Assembly (NCBI GenBank): GCA_902702965.1
Contig: CACRXP010000021.1
Coordinates: forward strand, 1,706,271-1,770,270
Direction: 5' to 3'
DNA: 64,000 bases
From: Spirometra erinaceieuropaei
Lineage: Eukaryota; Platyhelminthes; Cestoda; Diphyllobothriidea; Diphyllobothriidae
Under the pieces are notes generated by a model that ran no database searches, was not told the DNA's origin, and saw only the letters and a program-made list of their open reading frames with translations. This document shows, piece by piece, positions 1-11,619 of this stretch. The first letter of the stretch is position 1. Each line of letters starts with the position of its first letter. Both the position numbers and the translations under genes were made by a program.

Positions 1-212
1 TGGTGGTGGTATCGTTCGACGCATTATTTATATTCACTGATCCCTGATGTCAGAAATACTACTGACCGTCTTCCGGAAACGCACCAGTCCCAGCCACTAA
101 ACTTATGGAATTATGTCTGAAAATCTTTATTTACTTTTAATGACCGGGTTTGGGGAGCAGGTATCATCCGCGGACGCCATCTATTGTAGTCAAACTGACA
201 AACCTGTTGGCT

Positions 213-545
213 GAAGCAAGAACATTATTGGCCTGACGTTTTGGATTCGCGCTCGAACCCATGACCAGAGACAGTGACAGAAGCGGGTGATTTGTGCACA
301 GGATGTTACAGTACTTATAGGATGCAATCGCTTCGCAACGACATACCCCTGTTAATTAACTGCTCTCTCCTTAATCCGCTGGCGCGTTAATTGCTTGATA
401 GCCAGCATGCAAATTGTCAATTACTGAATTATCATCACTCACTTTGAATGATTGCGTGATAGTTGCTCGACCATCTGTCTCACCGGCCTGCGCGCTCCCT
501 GAGTGGTTAATAACTTCGACTAGACTATGGCTCAGCACCGACTCT
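213..545 (-). mobile_element. Penelope-like element, 5'-truncated 3' end
   Basis: The stretch matches the 3' part of the PLE copies at 20.4, 28.5 and 55.7 kb. It has the terminal block around GACGTTTTGGATTCGCGCTC near 232, then a 'tacttataggatgcaatcgc' block, then tail codons read on the minus strand at about 371-545. That peptide contains INHSGSAQ and TDGRATI, which correspond to the tail downstream of the GIY-YIG domain in longer copies. The terminal hammerhead core is decayed (CTGATGA reads CTGGTCA and GAAAC reads AAAAC). No RT or endonuclease core is left, so the copy is inactive. It ends abruptly near 545 in unrelated sequence. Confidence 0.7.
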
Positions 546-1024
546 AGGGTGGGAATATCCATGCAATTGTTTGTAGTCTGGGGATCCGTGAACGTTGACT
601 GGGGCAACTAACAAACCTGTCTTAACCGGTTTGCGTGAACATCACTTAGCGGTAAAAAGGCGAGATCGTCTATCCATGGTGGCCATGAATACACTAAAAT
701 GTCGGCTCAACTATTAAGGCATTTTGACCAATAAAGGTACTTATAAGCATAATGTGGGTGAAGAAGGACATTTTCATGGGTAGACAGACGAAAAGTAAAG
801 TGTGCTGCATTACAAACCCACAATTAATTTTTTCAGTGTTGTCTTCATGTTTTATGAGTCAGGTCACTTTCTATATATGTTTACGTCTTTGTCTATCGTG
901 TTAGCGCTGCATGCATAAATTGTGGCCAAGAAGCACTCACCGATCAGGTAGGAAGATGTGCCTGTCCTATCTCCCTTTTATTTGTCAGCACTCCATTATC
1001 GATATCGGTATATGCGTATATAAA

Positions 1025-1207
1025 AGGACAGAATAGCATTACCGACAAGGACAGAGGAGGACCGAAAATTGTCATTTCTGGCTTATATGCCGTCGGTAGA
1101 CCGTCATACTCAACTTCAAGATTTTTAAGGCTCAAATTAACGACCTGTTTGCTAGACGTACAACGTCCGAACCTGTGAGCCACGTACTCGTCGTCCTATC
1201 GGTTGCT
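1025..1207 (-). mobile_element. tRNA-derived SINE
   Basis: Read on the minus strand, this starts with a tRNA-like head near 1207-1140, although boxes A and B are mutated. It continues through the shared body (GGCTTATATGCCGTCGGTAG region at ~1079) and ends with the tail 'cagaatagcattaccgacaaggaca' at 1030-1054 next to TA-rich sequence. The same order occurs in better copies at 49.0, 51.8 and 52.5 kb. The copy is old. Confidence 0.6.
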
Positions 1208-1579
1208 TTAGGTGGACGCACACCGATTGCATTTCGGAATACACTCTGCCTAATTTGTGCTTTAGATAATGCTATTATTTTATACGGCTAACGGCGTGAC
1301 TCGAGATGGAGCTTCCTAAGTAAATTGTTACATTGACTAACGAATATGTTGATATTTATTTTGCATTGCCATTCGACTGCAGATCTACATCATTTTTGTT
1401 CATGCGTGTGTGCTTTGTTAGTGGATTTCAGTCAATTAAGTTACATAATGTGGATAAGCACTATCAAAATAAGAGTGGGCGTTCACCGGGAGGGGTTTAT
1501 TTGAGATCCGACATTTCGGGTAGTTTACTCGTCTACCCATCTTCAGGGACTGGGAGGTCCTGTGCACAGCACTCCTTAT

Positions 1580-2335
1580 TATGGCGCCCTTTGTCCAATG
1601 CGTGATCCGCCAATGCCGCCTGTGTGGCTGCATCCAACCCGCATGTCACCGTGACCTGAATCGCCCCCGTCGGCCGCGGTGATGACTGACGGGCCCGATT
1701 CTCCTGCGCCGTGACTGCCCCCCGCTAAGAATGTTCGTAAAGTCAGATAAGGGGGAGGCAAATTGATGTGGCGATTGACAGAGCGGTCGGTGGACATCCA
1801 GGCTTCTTGCACTTGCCTTGCTGTGTGATCGCTGCCCCGGCCCACAATCTCAACGGCGTCAAAGTTGAAGATGTGTCCCATTTGCGCGGCATGGGTTGCT
1901 ACCTCCGACTTTGGGTCCAACCTTCGCACGGCCAACTTATGCTCGTGCATTCGTGTTTGCAGCCGTCGGCCGGTTTCCAAAACGTAGTTGCAACTTCCGC
2001 AGCTGCATTGAAGTCGGTAGACCATGGCCGACATCTCCTGCTTAGGGATCAGATATTTCGGCCGCATCACTTGCCGACGGATTGTTGAGTCAGGCCTGTG
2101 GGCAACACCTATTCCGAGTGGCGCAAGTGATCGAGCCACGACTTCGGAGACCCCTTTAATGTACGGAATGCTCCGCCACGAGTTGGGCTGACTGTGCACC
2201 TCGTTCCGTTTCTATGGCTGCCTCCGGCTTCGTTCAATGAATACCCGCGGATAGCCATTGGCTCTGAAAAGTTCTCGAAGGAGCTTTATCTCATTCAGTT
2301 TGGCGGCTGGCGTGCTGCAATGAGTTTCCACTATA
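1580..2335 (-). pseudogene. Penelope-like RT C-terminus plus GIY-YIG endonuclease
   Basis: Minus strand. The fragment begins near 2335 with residues of the RT C-terminus (VETHCSTPAAKLNEIKLLRE, then ANGYP). An ORF then runs 2199-1579 (206 aa) through WRSIPYIKGVSEVVARSLAP, IRRQVMRPK and a GIY-YIG-like domain: VYRLQCSCGSCNYV, then ETGRRLQTRMHEHKLAVRR, then a conserved HAAQMGH segment. In PLEs this endonuclease nicks DNA to prime reverse transcription. The catalytic palm of the RT is absent, so the copy is 5'-truncated. The peptide differs clearly from the PLE copies at 15-57 kb, which suggests a separate and less decayed subfamily. The last ~40 codons are proline/glycine-rich and may be read-through. 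Confidence 0.8.
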
Positions 2336-2339
2336 TTCT

Positions 2340-3460
2340 TATATTATTACTTTGCATAATTGCGGTTGAAAGTCTAATCTTATCTGAGTTCTGTTCTCTA
2401 ATGAGCCAATCACACAGATAGTCTTCTGCGTATTCTAAGGCCTATCGTACAAGAACTGACAGCATTTTAGCACTGAACGACGTAGTCAACTAGGTAAAGT
2501 TAGTCATATCGTTCTAAAAATATTAAACTATATTTTGAACATCTACTGCTGATCGAAAGCATTCAGGCAAGTAACATGTCAGTTTTGTGGGGAACGAAAC
2601 TTTGGCGTGGAGAATAACTAGGAGAGCAAAAGGCGGCCATATGTAATTAGCGGCAATTGCATCCATCACTACGATGGGGCAATTTGACTGTGTATGGTTT
2701 AAAGCCAATCCCCCAGCGCCCACTGTTGACTGTTATCGTAATTGCGGTTACGGCTGCATTTTAAGCGGCTACACGGCACTTTGAACTAAGGGACTGCAAA
2801 AAATTGCATCCGCGGAACAACTTATCGATGCCCAAAATATACCGTGCTGGTCTGCGATGAAACAATATCTTTCTTCTTTTAAGAAATTTTAATTTTCAAA
2901 TTAACTTAGGTTATTGACTGATGAGCTTTAAACATTACACGCAGGTGATGTTTTAACGAGCAACGTATAATGTACAGAGCAAAACTGAGGCACCTCCTAA
3001 GGAATATAGGTGGACGACTTACGCAAGCTGGTGAAGAAACGAAACACGCCTTGTTGATTTCTGTGATGTCCCTTTAATCACGACCAGCGAGACGATGTTC
3101 TCTAACGTAGGTATTAAGCAGCACCTGATCGGACACTCAGATTAGGCTGATCCAACAGTTTTCACCTCACTGATCGACAAATTTGTGCTTTGTCTTTTTT
3201 CAAGGCACCACACAACTTCTTAACACGCGGATGTATACGCATGAATCCCTAGATAGGATGGAAGAATTAAGACTAGGCAATTGGGGTACGCATCCGCCCT
3301 CGGTGCCACAAAGTTAGTCGGCTACGGTTGATGGAAAATAACCAAAGAGGTCGCAGGTGCTTACCGATCTGAACTCAGTCTTCCACTAGCTTCTTAACAG
3401 GCACAGCACACCTTCAATTTGAGATGCGAAGCCGGCCTATCCTGTTCGCGCAATGTCGTT
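2340..3460. other. No gene recognised
   Basis: AT-rich non-coding sequence with only short ORFs. I see no repeat family member, splice-like exon or RNA gene here. Confidence 0.5.
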
Positions 3461-3467
3461 CCCGACT

Positions 3468-3625
3468 GTAGTAGCCATTTCTGGCTTCTTAGCCGTCGTC
3501 GGCCAGCCATACCCAACTCCGAAATATGGAACAAACGAGGCTCGAACTGGCGACCTGTTAGTTAGAAGTCCACACCTCTATATCATGTGCCGATCGGTGA
3601 GCGCCCTCTACAATTGTACTCCTCC
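3468..3625 (-). mobile_element. tRNA-derived SINE, fragment
   Basis: The minus-strand SINE body begins at 'gccatttctggcttcttagc' (3473) and runs into a tRNA-like head whose box-B complement is 'aggctcgaactggcgacctg' at 3538-3557. The unit is followed by 'gccgatcggtgagcgccctc', a block that also accompanies the SINEs at 49 and 52 kb. Confidence 0.65.
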
Positions 3626-4011
3626 TTTACAATAAGTTCATGACCAGAATTTTATTTCACAACAAAATTGGAAGGAGCGGAAGGGATTCCAACTGGCTTT
3701 TCCTGAGTTTGCAACTAAGCTCGCCACCACACCCCGAATGCTGACATTTTTTCTGATTGCGCAAACCCGATAACGCCTGCGGGATCCCGATCTAGCCCTT
3801 GTGTCGATTCCCTGCATCTACCAGGTGGTCGGTTTCCGGAGTCTTTCTTTTAGGAAATGCGTTTAAATACGAGTGCTGGTAGGCAGGTTTAGCATTACGC
3901 ATTCAGCAATGGATCTCTGAGCGGACATCGATGTGTTCTGTATCGTTTCACACAACATTTCATCCCACGTGACCTTACACAGACTATCCCGTACACTTCA
4001 GAAGACCATTT

Positions 4012-4051
4012 GGCGAGCATGCAAATGCTTTCGATACATTTTCACCGAGAC
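4012..4051 (-). ncRNA. Hammerhead-like terminus, decayed (class 2)
   Basis: On the minus strand GAA is followed by a perfect stem III, AGCAT-TTGC-ATGCT, then C and GCC. This matches the intact motif at 17846-17885. The CTGATGA half is corrupted to a CGGTGA-like sequence, so catalysis is not expected. It marks one end of an old Penelope-like element of the class also seen at 17.3-17.9 kb. Confidence 0.4.
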
Positions 4052-4167
4052 AGTAAAGTTATATGCGAACGACGCACAAACTGAAAAGTGTGTGCAGATT
4101 GAAGGAATCGATTACTCATTGTCATTTTGGCTAGATCGCAGTTAGTAGCCCGGAATGGGAAGCGGAC

Positions 4168-4415
4168 GGCGACCTTAACACTAATCCCAACCTTAACCCT
4201 AACCCTAAACTCAACCGTTACCGATAACCCTAACGGCAAGCCTAACCCTAGCCGAAATCGTAAACGTAACCGTAGCCCTTAGACGTAGCCGTAACTGAGA
4301 GGCCTAACCGTAATACTGGAACCTATTTGTACGCTCAAACCCTGAGCGTAACCCGAAAACCAAAGCCTAAAGGCAAAACCCTAACCGTCACCCTAATCCT
4401 AACCTTAAACGTAAA
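4168..4415. repeat. Degenerate interstitial telomere-like tract (CCCTAA)n
   Basis: Many imperfect CCCTAA units follow one another (for example 'aaccttaaccctaaccctaa' at 4188-4207, then 'gataaccctaacgg', 'cctaaccctagcc', 'aaaaccctaaccgtcacccta'). The metazoan telomere unit is TTAGGG, so this is a decayed internal tract of the complementary CCCTAA strand. The flanks are ordinary unique DNA, so it is not a chromosome end. Confidence 0.75.
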
Positions 4416-5074
4416 ACGGAAGCCAAATGTGTCCGATGTGACTATGGAGGCCCACAAAATAACCCCAGTAAACAAACCCCCAGCCACCTCTAATGCGGGT
4501 CCGGGCTGCCAACTGCGATCTAGCCGTCCTTTCATACAAACGGGGTGTGTAAATAAGGGAGTGGAGGCAGTACGTGACAGCGAGGCTTAGATAGAGGGGG
4601 CGGGAGCACGGAGACATACATGCACTAAATAAAGCTTTGGCCACGGTAGACTCGGAGCGGGCAAGAGGTTCTTCTACGCGCACAGGACCGGCCTCTGTAG
4701 CCTGATCACAGTCGCTTCTGCTGATGCTTATATATTCTGACCCAATTGCATAGGATAGTTAGCTGGGACCTTGTAAGTCAACCTCATTAAAATTTATTTA
4801 ATTGATTTCTATTAGTAACCCATTCTTGTATTCCAACTGCTGTTTCCGTAATATCGACTTACTCATTGATATCCTTCGAGTCAAATGCAAATTCTTTGCT
4901 CCTGGTTTATTTATTTTGTAGGCCGTTTAGATAGCAATGCCGTGTTAAAAGGAGTACACAAATGTCGAACCTCGTATACTCTGTAGAATTTTCCGAACTC
5001 GATACCTGCTTTACCGTGCAGTGTGTTGGCCCAGGCTATAGCGTTAAGTAGACGCCAGGGCTGGTAAGTACACT

Positions 5075-5290
5075 CGACAGTTCGGCCGTCGTTGCGACGA
5101 TGTCCACCGTGTGCTCCGCAGACCCGATGAGAAGAGACACGACGGATTGGACATGAACTAGTTTAAAGTGAGTGTAGACTTGCACATCATCTACTTCACT
5201 TTCTCCTACATCCCACCTGGCCCCGGTGTCAAGTCAGAGTTAAGAAGACCGAAGGTGGGGGCGCAGGCGAAAGCACACTCACAAAAGCTA
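5075..5290 (+). repeat. Dispersed repeat E
   Basis: Matches 22185-22450 in the same orientation and 47005-47245 in reverse. The shared landmarks, in order, are a block containing 'gatgtccaccgtgtgctcc', then 'cccggtgtcaagtcagagtt', then 'agaagaccgaagg'. There is no coding content. It could be part of an LTR or a long nonautonomous element, but its ends are not defined. Confidence 0.5.
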
Positions 5291-6584
5291 AAACACCCAG
5301 ATGCTAAGCAAAGAATGCCATACTTGCAAAAAAATAGATAAGACCAGTAATTGTTTGGTCAGTTTCATTTTAAAATACACCGCTCCTGTGCATGATAATT
5401 TAGTAGGAACAGTTAACTAAGGAAATTTCCAATGAAATGTGTACGCCGTTTAAGGGCCGCAATAATCCAAACATGACCAAGCGTTTTTTGCGATGCACTG
5501 GTTCAGTACAAGTAAGATTTATCAGTTCTGTGAAGGGGCGAAAACGCATTGCCTGTGCGCGATACCTCGAAGTAGATTCGCATGTGCCGATGAATGCAAA
5601 AACACGGATAGAAACCAAAGGCAGCTGACGGCCAGGTCAGTTGCATACTTGCATAAAGCACGTCTACGATTAGAATGAAATATTTTTGCTGTTCCGTCAT
5701 ACAATACATACAGATTAATAGCCGGACGGCAGTAAGCCAAATCGCGCTGTACTGTGTTCAGGGTTGGTCAAGACCGTTTATCTTCTAATAGGAGAAATAA
5801 CCGCCAAAATATCGGCCTTGCAGATTAGTCAAGTCTGTACAGTTTCTGCTCAGACAGTTTTGGGGTCGTAAAATCGCATTTTCACATTGTAGATGCCGTG
5901 GCGGTGAACGGGTTTTTCTCGCTGGAAGTTTCGGTCAAAATCGGGTTGGCTGTCGCCACAAATGTGGATATAACGGGTTTTACAGGACTTTGTTGACGAC
6001 TGCAAAATATGAGTGTAAAAACGTTTTTAACACTCATACATATTAAGTAATCATTCTAAATTTAAAAAGCATTTTTCAAAACGACGTAGGATCGAAGTTC
6101 AGTTTCGTATCCGTCGATAACGACCGGATTCATAAAAAATCTCTGAATAACAGCCTCATTTTGCAATAGTAAATAAAGGCAGTCGAAACAGGGAAGCACT
6201 AGTAGAGAAGGATTATGTAGAAACGTAAGGTAAGAAAATGTCTAATGCTTTACTGACAGACGATGCATGCCATCTAACAATATTTCGAGCTCATTTTTAT
6301 TAACCGACTGTTTTCTGGGTCTAACTTTTTTTTAAAGTGAGCTTTTCTTTTACTAAAGAATAACGTACGAATTGCTGTAGAACAATGGGTCAATGTAGAC
6401 ATTTCGGCGGCACTGACTCTTCGGGGCAGTGCAGGTCAGGGAATGTTATCCTGCTGACAAAGGACCGACTAAAACGTCTACCGAAAAGCACTTGCTTTTA
6501 AGAATATTGCAGGCCGTTCTATCCAATTTATATTCAACTAGCGCATATTACCAATCTTTGCCCACTTATGTAGCAAGAAAATTA

Positions 6585-7584
6585 CAGTAGATGTGCTAAC
6601 TCATGAAATGTCAACCAAAATTTCGAAATGCGTTCTCGTTTCGAAAAGATAAATTAAGTAGTGTTGTAAAACTAATCATGATGTATCACAATTCTATAGT
6701 GATCCATTTACCTCGGAGTGTCGGCTTTCGAAAATACTTATTTTCCGCTGCATGCAGGATCCATACTCTGCTAAAAATGACTACTTATTTAGCATGCAAT
6801 TTTCTCATTGATTTTAGATGCCTTGAAAATTCAATTATATTTCATGGAAAACATGCAAAAAAATATTCATTTTTTACTAATTTGGTAGAAAATCAAGTCT
6901 GCTTCCAAACTCATACTTAAAAGAAGAGTATAATTCAGTTTTAAAAAACTTTTCTAATTCCCGAATAATTTTGAACACGACCTGCTGTTACACGTGCATT
7001 GAGGGTTTCAAAACTGCAAGCTGTACAAGCTGTATATTTTCCGTGTACGGAAAACCATGCATTGCTCTACGGTGTTAAGAGGAGACTATATGAGGTTTAT
7101 AAAATTAAGCAGTGGGTATGAGCGATATTGTTAAATTTACAAGCCACATTCGTAAATGCAGATACATGACGTTTCATGAACGGCCATTTAACGGTATAAA
7201 AAATTCTCACAATTAGAAACTTTTTAACACCGAATTATACTCTTCTTTTGAGTATGAAATTGGACGCAGACGTGATTTTCTACCGAATAAATAAAAGAAT
7301 GAATATTTTATGCATGTTTCCCATGAAATATAATTGAATTTTCAAGGGCATCTAAAATCAATGAGAAAATTGCATGCTACATAAGTAGTCATCTTTTGCA
7401 GAGTATATGTCTTGCATGCAGAAGAAAATAAGTTCCTTCAAAAACCGACACACGGAGGTAACTAAATCATTATAGATTTTTGCTGCGTCATGATTAGTTT
7501 TACAACACTACTTAATTTATCTTTTCAAAACGAGAACGCATTTCGAAATTTTGGTTGACGTTTCATGAGTTAGCACATCTACTC
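6585..7584. mobile_element. Foldback element family A, copy 1
   Basis: A 1.0-kb element whose two halves are inverted copies of each other. The left end 'cagtagatgtgctaactcat' is mirrored by 'atgagttagcacatctact' at 7566-7584, and the match continues inward for several hundred bases with only a short spacer near 7030. The left flank is TA. The right TA is mutated. No transposase is encoded. The CAGT terminus at TA resembles Tc1/mariner-type nonautonomous elements (inference). The short ORFs inside are shadows of the repeat. Confidence 0.85.
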
Positions 7585-8326
7585 ACGAATGCCCTCACCC
7601 GCTGTAATGAGATTTCAAACATGGCCAACCGGAGCTCGCGATGCCCCGTAGAAATATTTACCATCCGGTTTGGCCCGTATTTTGTAGTCTTATTCCATCA
7701 ATGTGGCAATGGAGTCTTTTCCAAATCACATTGTCTGTGAATTCGTATCTACAGATAAATCCAAGTGAAGTAGAATAAGACAATTAACAATCGATTTTAA
7801 AAAGATATGATGTCCCGCCCTTCTATTGGGAAATACCTACTAGTGAAGGGCCACGTTGACAATCCGGAGATAGTTCAGTCAATTTCGGTTTCCCCAGAAA
7901 GATGAAAGACCTTGTCTTGGTCTGAAATACTCCAAATTTGACTTGAAAACCCGACCCATACGAAGAACCTGATTAAGCGATATACTTGTTTTGTCCGCAG
8001 TAGTCTCATCCAGTTATATGCTTTTATACGCCTTCAGGCCTCTTTCTATGGTAATTAAAAATGCCCTTTTTAATATAATTTACTGGATGTTTCAGAGAAT
8101 GACTGTCTATTGTTTTACAAATTTTTTGAAAAAGGTCTACCAGACCTGTCTGCGTTACTTTCTGATGGGCAGTAAAGAACGTTTTCAATGGCAAAATCTC
8201 TGCTATCTACTATTTAATCAGATAAAAGACGGAATATTTAAGTGCCGACTGTCGTCCTTGCTGATTCGCATGAGAGGTGATACAGTGGTGCGCGGGAAGT
8301 TGCCTGACATCCTTCGCCCCTTATTA

Positions 8327-9271
8327 CAGTTGGCGGTCTAACTCATGAAACGCCAGCAAAATTCAGTAATGGATTTCGTTTCTAAAAGATTAATTGAGTA
8401 GACTTGTAAAACTGATTATCTTGCGACATAATTTCACAACAACAAAGTTGCCTTAGGATGTCGGATTTTGAATGAACTTCTTCGGCTGCATGCAGAAACT
8501 ATTCTGTGCAAAAAATGACTACTTAAGTGGCATGCATTATTCTCATTGATTTGCGATGTCCTTAAATTTTCAATTATATTCAATGTAAACCATTTGCCCA
8601 TTCGGTAGACAATTACGTCTTCTTTCGATTAAATTCTCAAAGAAAGGGCATAAATTGGTCTCAAAAAGCTTTTCTAATTCACGATTAATTTTGAGTTTGC
8701 TCTACCGTTACACTCGGATCCAGGGTTCCCAAACTACAAGCCGTATATGTTTCGTGTACGGAAAACCATGCGTATCTCTTAGGCAGTAAGAGGAGACTAT
8801 ATGTGGTTCATAAATTTTAGCAGTGGATTTAAGCCATGTTGTCAAATTTTCAAGCCACATTGGTAAATTCAGAGACACGATGTTTTATAAACGGCCATTT
8901 TACTGTCTTTAAAATTTCCACAATTAAAGACTTTTTTAAATCTGAATTATGTACCCCTTTCGATTATAAAATTGGAAGAAGACGAAATTTACTACCGAAT
9001 GAATATTTTTGTGCATGTTTTCCATGAAATATAACTAAAATTTTAAGTGCATTGAAAATCAATAAAAAAATTGCATGTTATTTTATAGTATAGATTTTGT
9101 GCATGCAGCGGAAAGAAAGTTCGTTCGAAAGCCAGTATCCCGGTGTTACTGAATCGTTATAGAATTATACTGCGGACTGATAAGTTTTAGCACCCTTCTT
9201 AATTAGTCTTTTAGAAATGAAAATGTTTTTCTGATTTTCGGTTGACATTTCATGTGTTATACTACCTACTG
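8327..9271. mobile_element. Foldback element family A, copy 2
   Basis: 945 bp. Starts CAGTTGGCGGTCTAACTCAT after TA (8325-8326) and ends ...ACTACCTACTG before TA (9272-9273). The arms are diverged inverted repeats of the family-A consensus, including the landmark 'ttccgtgtacggaaaaccat' near 8750. No coding capacity. Confidence 0.85.
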
Positions 9272-9273
9272 TA

Positions 9274-11415
9274 CGTGATCTATTGCCACTAGGAACAAAT
9301 GAAAACGGATTTTGAAAAGATGGTCACATTTTTATACGTTTTAGAACTGTTCATCCTCGGAAGGTGTTTTTAAGAAAAGTTGTAGCCTTAAAAACACGCG
9401 ACATGCTCCATGCTGACGCAAGACCTTCTGTTTATGTAGGCAGGATTGGGATGCTACCATGTTTTATAAGCTGCTATTATATAAAGGCTAAATGTTATAG
9501 CCCTTTTATCAAATGGCTATCTTCATAATGCTTTTTTATAGATGCAAACTCAGCAGAAGCGCAATTTATCAAGTAGATAAGCCTAACAATATATCTCCTA
9601 CTTATCATAAACTAGTGCAGGTTTTTAAAAAGAACATTCCTGACAAGGAATGAATGACTCACAACTAAATTAAATTTAACAAATGTATTTGAATATTTCT
9701 TTGTTGGTTAGAAATAAAATGATTCTTGAATGCATGACGGATGTTTAGAGTCCGACGCTCTTTTAACTTCATAGGCGGGTTCAACGTTTGTCCGTAAGAA
9801 CAGTTTAGTTAATAAGCCAAACGTTCAGACAATTTTGGATACATCTGATGTAAAAAGTAATATTTCGGCTAGTTAGTTAGCTGACGTCAATTTTTTCCTC
9901 TAATATACTGTTACGATGAGTTGATGTAATTTTAGTGTCTACAAATGACCAAAGTTAAGACAACTTCACGTGATTTTGTGGACAGATATATTGCAGAGAT
10001 AATGGTATTCATGTGATCCCACGTCAAGAAACCTGAATGTGACTAAATATTGGACTTTGGTAAAAACGTTCTACAGTAATTTACTCAATTGAATTTATCG
10101 CCGCCAAAAATAGGTGTCGTTTTTTGGCATAGAAACATCCATTCGGTTGTATGGTGTTGCTGAAATGTAAGTAAATGCCTTTTATTTTTCAACGTTTTAA
10201 ATAAATTGTCCAAAGAAGTGAGTTTTACAATTTGTCTTCACCGTAAATATATTAAACAAGACTATTCTTGCCAGCCATCGCATGGTCAAGGCATTTGCGG
10301 GCGTTCGTTTATGTTTGGAAAATGAGTCGTGTTCTATTTGTCATTATAAAAACGCAAAAACTAATCTGTACATTCAGAGCAAAATCAAGACATAAATATT
10401 TAACCTAATCAAATGATAAATGGTTTTACTATTTTATCTTTGAGAAACTTTTCTCTGCTGGATTCTATCACTGCAGTGCGGTGACGCCCTTTGCTCTTGT
10501 CAAGTGAAAGGCCGGGAAAAATTGGAAACATTTCATCTTATTATGTAGTTCCATTAAATAATATTTTTTGTCGCCGACGGAAAACCTTAGTTTTACCTCA
10601 TATCTTAAGCGATTTCGATATTTTGCGCTTGTTTTTGTAATATAATTACAAACGTCAGGATATTTTTTGGCCAATTGATGATGCAGCCGTTTTATTTTAA
10701 AGTTATATATTGGCAAAACGTAGGCCGCCTAAAGGGATCTTTGTACTATATAAGTAGGAAAAAATCCACTTTCAGGTTGGATAGTGTCATTTGGGCAATG
10801 TGCTCCTTTTTAATGCATTCTCTTTGCTTGCATAAAGTGCATTAATTGAGAAACTTCATTAGCGGCAGCGACGAAAAAAGTAGGTTACCTGATTATCTGA
10901 TGACACCAGGTTGTACAGAATGCTGAAAATTCTTCCTAACTATAATTTTATGGAAAAATTTTATGCGTTGGAAGATGGGCATCCCAATAAATGTAAGCTG
11001 AAGAAAATTTCGTATTTTAGGAAAAGCAACAATCTTTATTTTGGTCATTCTCGATGATTTTTCTCCAGGCTGTTGTCAGACCGCGAAAAACACTTAAAAT
11101 TTAAACGTGCCTAGCAAAAAATTATATTCAGCCTTTTGTTTCGCCAGAAGGCCTTGGCTATGTGACCAAAATTCCAACAAAATTAGATTCTCATTAATGC
11201 ATGTGTAATTAATGCATGACCATAAGCAATATATTTATTTGGGGAAAACTCGTTTTTCACCATGTGTTAAAATAGGAAAACATATAAAATACGTCATAAG
11301 TGTCTTAAAATTTAGTTGACGAAAAAACGCGCACGATTAGTTTCTGCTCATATGAATGACGGGGGATCTTTTAACAGTCATTTACTCAGATTTATACGTC
11401 ATTTAAACAAATGTT
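9274..11415. other. AT-rich, no gene recognised
   Basis: Long AT-rich tract. One basic 82-aa ORF (10716-10468, minus) has no motif I recognise and no convincing splice context. No repeat family from this window was identified here. Confidence 0.4.
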
Positions 11416-11615
11416 TGAGAAATAAAAAGTGGAGAGTCAATAAAAACGGGATATCACATCACGGCCTCGACCCTTTAGCAGTACTGACGAAGCAATATCG
11501 ATTTTTCCGCGCACACTGATCATCAAGTTTAGAAAGCCAACAGTCAATAAAACGGGATATCACATCACACCATTGGCCCGTTAGCAGTAATTACAAAGTT
11601 GTATTTTACCGGATA
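11416..11615. repeat. Local tandem duplication, ~100-bp unit
   Basis: 'gtcaataaaaacgggatatc' at 11436 recurs as 'gtcaataaaacgggatatca' at about 11543. Both are followed by 'acatcac', a 'ccctttagcagta' or 'cccgttagcagta' segment, and a 'ttttaccg/tttttccg' end. Two diverged copies with a period of roughly 105 bp. Confidence 0.6.
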
Positions 11616-11619
11616 TTCC

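Noticed and set aside
6603..9027. Several 60-105 codon ORFs at 6603-6920, 8836-9027 and similar places
   Set aside because: They lie in the arms of foldback elements and change between copies, so they are not conserved proteins.
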